From: Deltaproteobacteria bacterium
GTDB lineage: Bacteria > Desulfobacterota > Desulfobaccia > Desulfobaccales > 0-14-0-80-60-11
Reading direction: 5' to 3'
Length of the DNA stretch: 5,109 nucleotides
Assembly: GCA_019308625.1 (NCBI GenBank)
Contig: JAFDHU010000131.1
Location: 1,096 to 6,204, forward strand
This document shows, piece by piece, positions 1 to 5,109 of this stretch (position 1 is its first letter; each line of letters starts with the position of its first letter). The position numbers and the translations under genes are program-made. The notes below the pieces were generated by a model. It worked only from the letters and a program-made list of their open reading frames with translations, ran no database searches and was not told the DNA's origin.

Positions 1-971
<971 letters not shown>

Positions 972-980
972 CGATTATTT

Positions 981-986
981 CCTCCT
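981..986 (-). promoter_or_regulatory. dnaK ribosome binding site overlapping the grpE stop codon
   Basis: On the minus strand AGGAGG lies 9 bases before the dnaK ATG. The grpE stop codon TAG occupies 987-985, so the stop shares the first two bases (AG) of the Shine-Dalgarno sequence (TAGGAGG). Ribosomes finishing grpE would therefore end on the dnaK initiation site. This fits translational coupling of co-chaperone and chaperone, which is inferred rather than shown. Confidence 0.85.
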
Positions 987-1614
987 AAACCTTCAGGTCT
1001 ACTTTCTCTTTGGGTTGATTGGGATTGCGGGCCACCACCACCATGGCGGGCCGGAGCAGCCGGGTCTGCATGAGGTAGCCTTTCTGCAGCTCCCGGGTGA
1101 CAGTCTGATCCGCCAGTTCCGGAGCTTCCTCCTCCATCACGGCGTGGTGGATGGCCGGATCAAAGGGCTGCCCCACGCTGTCGATGGGGGTGACCCCGTA
1201 TTTTCCCAGGATTTTCAAAAAATTCTGATAAACCAGCTCCAGACCCTCCATCAGACCTGTGGGGGCCTCAAACTGACGGCCGTTCTCCAGGGCCCGTTCC
1301 AGGTTGTCCAGAACCGGCAGCAGCTCCTTGCACAAATTTTCATTGGCAAACTGCACCACCTCGACCCGCTCTTTTTCCAGCCGCTTCTTGAGGTTTTCCA
1401 TCTCCGCGGCGCAGCGCAGGAGGCGGTCATAGTTTTCCTGAGCCTCCCGGGTCTTCTCCTCCAACTGCTGGCGCAAGCGGGTCACCTCCTCTGCCTCTTC
1501 GGGCCCAGCACCCGCTTCAGGTCCGGCAGTGGCCTCCGGGGTGGTTTCCTCTACGAGTTCCGGAGATGCTTCCGCGGGCTTCGGCGGCTCCCCCCGATTA
1601 TCGGTTGACGCCAT
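985..1614 (-). CDS. grpE: Nucleotide exchange factor GrpE
   Basis: GrpE is the dimeric cytoplasmic exchange factor that releases ADP from DnaK and so resets the chaperone cycle. The 209-residue product has the family layout. Residues 1-44 are an acidic, Pro/Glu/Ala-rich, probably disordered tail. Residues 45-90 form a long charged helix (LRQQLEEKTREAQENYDRLL, then AEMENLKKRLEKER), which is the dimer coiled coil. Residues 91-140 make the helical bundle (LLPVLDNLERAL, LVYQNFLKILGKYGV). The C-terminal beta wing follows, with FDPAIHHAV (151-159) and GYLMQTRLLRPAMVVVA (179-195), together the GrpE signature. One signature position usually D, E or G is Thr here (residue 184). The ATG at 1614 was chosen because AGGAGG lies 12 bases upstream and the protein then starts MASTDN with a normal length. 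A TTG at 1668 would add 18 unlikely residues. It sits 73 bases after hrcA and 13 before dnaK. Confidence 0.97.
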   Translation of the reverse strand: MASTDNRGEPPKPAEASPELVEETTPEATAGPEAGAGPEEAEEVTRLRQQLEEKTREAQENYDRLLRCAAEMENLKKRLEKERVEVVQFANENLCKELLPVLDNLERALENGRQFEAPTGLMEGLELVYQNFLKILGKYGVTPIDSVGQPFDPAIHHAVMEEEAPELADQTVTRELQKGYLMQTRLLRPAMVVVARNPNQPKEKVDLKV

Positions 1615-1626
1615 AAATTGCTTAAG

Positions 1627-1632
1627 CCTCCT
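1627..1632 (-). promoter_or_regulatory. grpE ribosome binding site
   Basis: A perfect AGGAGG on the minus strand lies 12 bases before the ATG at 1614. The spacing is a little long, but no other good site exists nearby. It decides the start against the upstream in-frame TTG at 1668, which would place this site inside the coding sequence. Confidence 0.75.
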
Positions 1633-1687
1633 GTGTTCAGAGAATTTTCTGCACGACAAGCCAGTCAAGCAGAGTGACGCCGTCTCT

Positions 1688-2740
1688 TCAGTCGGGCTTC
1701 CGTCTCAACCGGTCGCTGACCACCGAAGCGGTGTAACTGACGATAGGAACCACCCGGGCGTAATCCATGCGCATGGGGCCGATGACCCCCAGGCTGCCCA
1801 GGGGGGCTTGGTCGGAACTGTAGGCTGAGGCCACCAGACTCAGCTCCATCTCCGGAAAGTGCTCGTCCGGGCTGATGATGATCTGCACTCCCTGGGAGGC
1901 CATGGTCTGGTCCAGTAGGGTGATCAGGTGGTGCTTTTCCTCAAAAGTCTTGAAAATGGCCCGGATTTTCTCCACATCTTCGGCAAATTCCGGATAATCC
2001 AGGATGTGGCTGGTGCCCTCAATGTAGAGCCCCTCATCTTCGTCGCTTCCCTGCAGGGCCTGGCGGCTCAGGCTCAAGGCCTGGGACACCATCCGGTCAA
2101 AGAGGTTTTTCTCCTCCTGCATCTGGGACAGAATGCGCAGCCGGGCCTCCCGGAGGGTCAGATTGAAGCAGATGTCGTTAAGGTACCGGCTGAAGCGGTC
2201 CAACTGCTCCTGGGTGTAGCTGACCTCGCTGCGCACAAACCGGGTCTGCACCCGCTGGTCCTGGGTGACCAGCAGGGTCAGCACCATGTCCCCCCCCAGG
2301 CTGATGAACTGGATATGTTTCAGGCACAGGGCCTGAGGCCGGGGGGTCAGCACCAGAGCCGGATGCCCGGTCAGGGTGGACAGGGCCCGGGAAGCCTGAC
2401 GGAACAGCTCCTGGGGCTCGGTGGCCGCGGGCTGGAAGGCCTGCTGAATCTGGCGCTGGGTGCCGGCGGCCAGCTCCGGGAACCGGAGAATGTGATCCAC
2501 GTAGTACCGGAATCCCAGAGCGGTGGGAATCCGTCCGGCGGAAACATGGGGCTGCCTCAGATACCCGGCCTCCTCCAGGTCCAGCATGATGTTCCGGATG
2601 GTGGCCGAACTTAAGTTGAGCCCCGAGACTTTGGCCACCGTGCGGGAACCCACCGGCTCCCCCGTGGCGATATACTGCTCCAGCACAGTCCGAAGGACCG
2701 TGGCTTCCCGTTCTGCCAGCAATTCCGCAGGGTTAGCCAT
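1688..2740 (-). CDS. hrcA: Heat-inducible transcriptional repressor HrcA
   Basis: HrcA is the repressor that binds CIRCE operators upstream of groESL and dnaK operons and needs GroEL to stay active. The product is 350 residues from the ATG at 2740, or 356 from an in-frame GTG at 2758; the family is usually about 340-360. The N-terminal winged helix is clear: VLEQYIATGEPVGSRTVAK, LNLSSATIRNIMLDLEEAGY and HVSAGRIPTALGFRYYVD (within about residues 20-85). A GAF-like dimerisation and sensor domain follows, ending in the family hallmark GVIGPMRMDYARVVPIVSYT near the C-terminus. I prefer the ATG because it leaves only a few residues before the conserved LLAERE helix, as in other HrcA proteins, and because GTG would sit almost on the predicted transcription start. 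Neither start has a good Shine-Dalgarno sequence; GGTGA lies 14 bases before the ATG. It heads the hrcA-grpE-dnaK cluster. I see no CIRCE upstream. Confidence 0.96.
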   Translation of the reverse strand: MANPAELLAEREATVLRTVLEQYIATGEPVGSRTVAKVSGLNLSSATIRNIMLDLEEAGYLRQPHVSAGRIPTALGFRYYVDHILRFPELAAGTQRQIQQAFQPAATEPQELFRQASRALSTLTGHPALVLTPRPQALCLKHIQFISLGGDMVLTLLVTQDQRVQTRFVRSEVSYTQEQLDRFSRYLNDICFNLTLREARLRILSQMQEEKNLFDRMVSQALSLSRQALQGSDEDEGLYIEGTSHILDYPEFAEDVEKIRAIFKTFEEKHHLITLLDQTMASQGVQIIISPDEHFPEMELSLVASAYSSDQAPLGSLGVIGPMRMDYARVVPIVSYTASVVSDRLRRKPD

Positions 2741-2766
2741 ATAAACGTCAGTCGTCACCGTGGTTT

Positions 2767-2795
2767 AAAGTAATTATCCCAGCCTGATTTGTCAA
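2767..2795 (-). promoter_or_regulatory. Candidate housekeeping promoter for the hrcA-grpE-dnaK cluster
   Basis: On the minus strand a perfect TTGACA (2795-2790) is followed after 17 bases by TACTTT (2772-2767), a poor -10 element. Inside the same spacer is TGGGATAAT (2781-2773), which reads as an extended -10 (TGn plus GATAAT) that could work without a spaced -35. Either reading places the transcript start at about 2760-2766, just upstream of the hrcA start codon, giving a very short leader. The stretch is AT-rich in an otherwise GC-rich region, which supports a promoter. Which -10 is used cannot be decided by eye. Confidence 0.5.
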
Positions 2796-2833
2796 GAGAT
2801 ATTAAGGAGTTTTTGCCCCTCAGAGCGCGCTTC

Positions 2834-3523
2834 TCAGGCCTGGCAGCGGTGGCGGACACTTTCGCCCTCCACCATATACACCACCTGCTCGGCGATGTTG
2901 GTGGCGTGATCCCCGGCCCGCTCCAGATTGCGCACCACATTAAGCTGGCTGTGGCCGAAGGGAATGGCCTCATTTTTCGCCATTTCCTCCACCAGCTCAT
3001 GCACGATGCTACGGTCCAGGGAGTCCACCTCGTCATCCGCCAGGCAGACCTCCCGGGCCAGCTTCACATCGTGGTTGATAAAGGCCGTCAGGCTGCGCTC
3101 CAGCATGTTCAGCACCATCCGGGCCATGCGGGGCAGGTCCGGGTGGAATTCCCTGGGCGCCATCCGGCTCACGTTCAGGGCTTCCTCGGCGATGTTCACG
3201 GCCAAATCACCGATGCGCTCCAGCTCGGCGATGAGGTGGTCCACCGCCATAATCTGGCGCAGATCCACTGCCACCGGCTGGTACAGGGCGATAATCCGCA
3301 CACAGTTGATGTCAATTTCCTCTTCCAGGTCATTGATGGCCTTGTCTCCGGCCATCACCTGCCGGGCCAGCTCCGGGTCTCGCCGCCACAGGGCTTCCAG
3401 GCTGTCCTCCAGGGCCTTTTTGGCCAGCTCTGCCAACCGGAGGAGCTGCCCCGTCAGGTTCTCCAGGTCCTGGCCGAGTTTGCCTTTGTGCCTCTCAAGG
3501 AAATCCGGTTGTTCTGGGTTCAT
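2834..3523 (-). CDS. phoU: Phosphate signalling protein PhoU
   Basis: PhoU is a cytoplasmic peripheral regulator that links the PstSCAB phosphate transporter to the PhoR histidine kinase and restrains phosphate uptake and Pho regulon expression. The 229-residue product is close to the usual length (about 220-240) and all alpha-helical. It contains two tandem three-helix bundles, each with the metal-binding ExxxD motif: LERIGDLAVNIAEEA (101-115) and LERAGDHATNIAEQVVYMVEG (200-220). Other family landmarks are VDLRQIMAVDHLIAELERIG and the acidic segments DLEEEID (65-71) and DDEVDSLD (163-170). The ATG at 3523 is chosen because AGGAG lies 10 bases upstream; an in-frame extension to 3658 would run through the intergenic region with atypical residues. 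No pst or phoBR gene adjoins it within the window: truA lies upstream and hrcA downstream. There is no clear terminator before hrcA, so some read-through is possible. Confidence 0.95.
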   Translation of the reverse strand: MNPEQPDFLERHKGKLGQDLENLTGQLLRLAELAKKALEDSLEALWRRDPELARQVMAGDKAINDLEEEIDINCVRIIALYQPVAVDLRQIMAVDHLIAELERIGDLAVNIAEEALNVSRMAPREFHPDLPRMARMVLNMLERSLTAFINHDVKLAREVCLADDEVDSLDRSIVHELVEEMAKNEAIPFGHSQLNVVRNLERAGDHATNIAEQVVYMVEGESVRHRCQA

Positions 3524-3533
3524 GTGCGGGCTT

Positions 3534-3538
3534 CTCCT
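3534..3538 (-). promoter_or_regulatory. phoU ribosome binding site
   Basis: AGGAG on the minus strand lies 10 bases before the ATG at 3523 and fixes the phoU start. The open frame continues upstream to 3658 without a comparable site. Confidence 0.7.
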
Positions 3539-3562
3539 ATCAGGTGGAAGCGACCAAAATGG

Positions 3563-3576
3563 CAGCCTGTCGGCTG
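3563..3576 (-). other. Small hairpin in the phoU leader
   Basis: On the minus strand CAGCC, loop GACA, GGCTG forms a perfect 5-base-pair GC-rich stem about 40 bases upstream of the phoU ATG. It is not followed by a T run, so it is not a simple terminator. It may be a leader structure or chance. I do not recognise a known riboswitch. Confidence 0.3.
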
Positions 3577-3584
3577 GCAGAGGG

Positions 3585-3613
3585 CCTATAAATCTAACCG
3601 AGGCCATCCTCAA
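3585..3613 (-). promoter_or_regulatory. Weak candidate promoter for phoU
   Basis: On the minus strand TTGAGG (3613-3608) and TATAGG (3590-3585) are separated by 17 bases. Each matches four of six sigma-70 consensus positions. The region just upstream is AT-rich (TTATATTAAATTT) in a GC-rich genome. It lies downstream of the probable truA terminator, which makes an independent phoU promoter reasonable. No Pho box direct repeat (CTGTCA type) is visible. Confidence 0.3.
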
Positions 3614-3637
3614 ATTTAATATAATCACCCCCGGCGC

Positions 3638-3681
3638 AAAAAACAGGAAGGCCCCCAAAATTTCCGGAAGCCGGGGCGGCC
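3638..3681 (-). terminator. Probable rho-independent terminator after truA
   Basis: Starting 10 bases after the truA stop codon, the minus strand can pair GGCC(G)CCC (3681-3674, one bulged G) with GGGGGCC (3656-3650), giving 7 GC pairs. The loop contains a smaller CCGG-CTT-CCGG fold. After TTCCTG comes a run of six T (3643-3638). The T run is offset by a few bases from the stem, so the terminator may be imperfect. Confidence 0.5.
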
Positions 3682-3691
3682 TCCGGCCCGG

Positions 3692-4438
3692 TCAGTACAA
3701 GACCTCCACCAGAAACAGGCCTTGGGGCGGCGCGGTGGGCCCGGCCCGGCGGCGCTCCCCGGTGCGGAGAAGCTCCGCCAGCTCCCCAGGAGGCTGCTTG
3801 CCTCGGCCGATTTCCACCATAGTACCTACCAGACTGCGCACCATGCCTCTTAAGAAGCCGGTGGCGGTGATGGTGAAGATGAGCAGGTCGCCGGGAGCCT
3901 GGCTCCAGCCGGCCCGAGTGACCAGCCGTACCGGGTTTTTGATGCCCGAGCCACTGGCCTGGAACGCGGCAAAATTATGCTCCCCCAGCAGGGCCTGGGC
4001 CGCGGCCTGCATGGCCTTAAAGTCCAGGGGCCGGGAAATCCACCAGCTCTGCCCCATCTGCAGGGGCGAACGCACAGGCCGATTCAGAATCCGGTACTCA
4101 TAGGTTTTGGCCCGGGCCGATTTGCGGGCGTGGAAGTCCCGGTCCGCCTCCTGGACCTTTAGCACCGCGATATCCAGGGGTAAAAGGGAATTGAGGCCGT
4201 TTTGGAAGGCCGACAGGGGCAGGGGGCTGAAAGTGTGAAAATTGGCCACCTGGGCCCGGGCATGCACCCCGGCGTCGGTGCGTCCCGAGCCGATGACCCG
4301 GATAGTCTCTCCGGTGAGGCGGGCCAGGGCCTCCTCCACTGCCGCCTGGATGGTGGGCGCGTTCTTCTGCCGCTGCCAGCCGTGGTAGCGGGTGCCGTTG
4401 TATTCCAGGGTGAGTTTGAGATTGCGACGGGCCCCCAT
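3692..4438 (-). CDS. truA: tRNA pseudouridine(38-40) synthase TruA
   Basis: TruA converts uridines 38, 39 and 40 in the anticodon arm of many tRNAs to pseudouridine. It acts as a cytoplasmic homodimer without cofactors. The 248-residue product matches the usual size. Landmarks in order are LTLEYNGTRYHGWQRQ (9-24), the catalytic motif GSGRTDAGVHARAQVANF (50-67) with the nucleophile Asp55 (equivalent to E. coli Asp60), FHARKSARAKTYEYRI in the middle, HNFAAFQASGS, GFLRGMVRSLVGTMVEIGRG in the C-terminal domain, and the terminal AGPTAPPQGLFLVEVLY. The protein is complete with all key motifs. The ATG at 4438 is the best start because it sits just before the first conserved strand, although only a weak AAGGG lies about 13 bases upstream. 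It follows argC by 97 bases and is separated from phoU by a probable terminator. Confidence 0.97.
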   Translation of the reverse strand: MGARRNLKLTLEYNGTRYHGWQRQKNAPTIQAAVEEALARLTGETIRVIGSGRTDAGVHARAQVANFHTFSPLPLSAFQNGLNSLLPLDIAVLKVQEADRDFHARKSARAKTYEYRILNRPVRSPLQMGQSWWISRPLDFKAMQAAAQALLGEHNFAAFQASGSGIKNPVRLVTRAGWSQAPGDLLIFTITATGFLRGMVRSLVGTMVEIGRGKQPPGELAELLRTGERRRAGPTAPPQGLFLVEVLY

Positions 4439-4523
4439 GGCCGAGGAAACCCTTCAGCTTGTTCTCCGGGGGGAAGCTCAAAGAAACTGGCAGGCCAAGT
4501 TCCTGCCTTTCCTTAACCGAAAG

Positions 4524-4544
4524 TCGAAAACCCCCTCAGGGGGT
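4524..4544 (-). terminator. Short terminator-like hairpin at the end of argC
   Basis: On the minus strand ACCCCC-TGA-GGGGGT forms a 6-base-pair stem (4544-4539 with 4535-4530) and is followed by TTTTCGACTTT. The 3-base loop is exactly the argC stop codon. The stem is short and the T tract is broken, so termination may be partial and truA could be reached by read-through. No clear promoter is visible in the 97-base gap before truA. Confidence 0.5.
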
Positions 4545-5109
4545 GAGGGGCACCAGGTCCAGGCCGGCGGTCTCCGGTAGGCCAGCCATCAGGTTGAAAT
4601 TGTGCACCGCCTGGGTGGAGGCGCCCCGGGCCAAATTGTCAATGGCGGCCACCACAATGACCCGGCCCCGCTCCCGGTCCACCTTGAACCCCAGGTCGCA
4701 GAAATTGGTGCCCCGAACCTGGGAGGTGGCCGGCACCCCCCCGGGCAGGTGCAGGCGCACAAAGGGATGGCCCCGGTAAAAATCCTGATAGACCCGGTAC
4801 ACCTCCTCGTCGGTCAGAGGCTTGGTCAGGTCGGCATAAAGGGTGCCCAGAATGCCCCGGCTCATGGGCACCAGGTGCAGCAGGCTCAGCTCCTGCTCCA
4901 TCTCCGGGTTATGGCGGTGTTCCGCCACCTTGTAAGCCCGGAAGCTGTCGTTCACTTCACAGAAGCTGGTGGCCAGGGTAGCGCCCCGGCCGGCACCGCT
5001 CACTCCGGATTTGCAGTCGGCGATGAGGGAGTCCAAGCGGACCAGACCGGCCTTGACCAGGGGGGCCAGGCCCAGGATGACGCAGGTGGGGTAGCAGCCG
5101 GGGTTGCCC
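4536..5109 (-). CDS. argC: N-acetyl-gamma-glutamyl-phosphate reductase ArgC, C-terminal 190 residues, 5' end outside window
   Basis: ArgC catalyses the third step of arginine (ornithine) biosynthesis: NADPH-dependent reduction of N-acetyl-glutamyl phosphate to the semialdehyde in the cytoplasm. The frame is open from the window edge, and the visible part begins GNPGCYPTC. This contains the active-site cysteine (codon 5096-5094) that forms the thioester intermediate. Further family motifs follow: KSGVSGAGRGAT, EHRHNPEMEQELS (with the conserved His pair), HLVPMSRGILGTLYADL, HPFVRL, VRGTNFCDLGFKVD and IDNLARGASTQAVHNFNLMAG. The protein ends with ETAGLDLVPLTP. The missing portion is the N-terminal NADP-binding Rossmann domain of about 150 residues, lost only through the window boundary. 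The sequence shows no frameshift. The stop codon lies inside a terminator-like hairpin loop. Family assignment is secure; whether other arg genes lie upstream cannot be seen. Confidence 0.97.
   Translation of the reverse strand, partial: GNPGCYPTCVILGLAPLVKAGLVRLDSLIADCKSGVSGAGRGATLATSFCEVNDSFRAYKVAEHRHNPEMEQELSLLHLVPMSRGILGTLYADLTKPLTDEEVYRVYQDFYRGHPFVRLHLPGGVPATSQVRGTNFCDLGFKVDRERGRVIVVAAIDNLARGASTQAVHNFNLMAGLPETAGLDLVPLTP

Noticed and set aside
1615..1687. Possible heat-shock sigma (sigma-32) promoter before grpE, from CTTGAC on the minus strand
   Set aside because: No CCCCAT-like -10 element lies at the right distance, and the -10 candidates for a housekeeping promoter are also poor. Grouping with hrcA in one transcript is simpler.
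1885..1905. A CIRCE-like half site (GCACTC) inside hrcA
   Set aside because: The partner half nine bases later reads CCATGG instead of GAGTGC, so there is no inverted repeat. It is also inside conserved coding sequence.
2928..4103. A 391-codon plus-strand open frame spanning phoU, the gap and part of truA
   Set aside because: It crosses two real genes and their intergenic signals on the opposite strand. Its composition is Ser/Arg-rich, typical of an antisense reading of GC-rich genes, and it shows no domain.
4098..4481. A 127-codon minus-strand frame overlapping the start of truA
   Set aside because: It is an out-of-frame Pro/Gly/His-rich reading of truA with no family motif; the truA frame is fully supported.
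4485..4501. Hairpin AACT(T)GG-CCTG-CCAGTT in the argC-truA gap, followed by TCTTT
   Set aside because: The stem is weak with a bulge, and the T tract is too short to call a second terminator.

Overview
This is a housekeeping region of a GC-rich bacterial chromosome. All six genes lie on the minus strand, so the transcription order is argC, truA, phoU, hrcA, grpE, dnaK, running from high to low coordinates. The window cuts argC at its 5' end (position 5109) and dnaK at its 3' end (position 1). I see no mobile element, CRISPR array, tRNA, rRNA or foreign-looking gene.

The hrcA-grpE-dnaK order is the classic HrcA-type heat-shock operon of Firmicutes, Deltaproteobacteria (Desulfobacterota) and some other phyla. 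It differs from the sigma-32 arrangement of enterobacteria. The high GC, strong AGGAGG-type ribosome binding sites and gene neighbourhood suggest a deltaproteobacterial or Desulfobacterota relative, perhaps a sulfate reducer or syntroph. That is an inference from style, not from a database match.

Layout: 5109-4536, argC (C-terminal 190 residues, including the catalytic Cys), ending in a short terminator-like hairpin. 4438-3692, truA (tRNA pseudouridine synthase). 3691-3524, a 168-base gap with a probable terminator, a weak promoter candidate and a small leader hairpin. 3523-2834, phoU without pst genes beside it. 2833-2741, a short gap with promoter-like elements but no recognisable CIRCE operator. 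2740-1688, hrcA (heat-shock repressor). 1614-985, grpE (nucleotide exchange factor). 971-1, dnaK (Hsp70; N-terminal 323 residues, essentially the ATPase domain). The grpE stop codon touches the dnaK Shine-Dalgarno sequence.

How the genes work together: HrcA, GrpE and DnaK form one chaperone unit made of a repressor, the nucleotide exchange factor and the chaperone. dnaJ may follow outside the window. argC (arginine synthesis), truA (tRNA modification) and phoU (phosphate signalling) are functionally unrelated co-directional neighbours, probably in separate transcription units. I found no undescribed system. The points most worth a second look are the missing CIRCE element, the isolated phoU, and the compact gene-end and gene-start signals.
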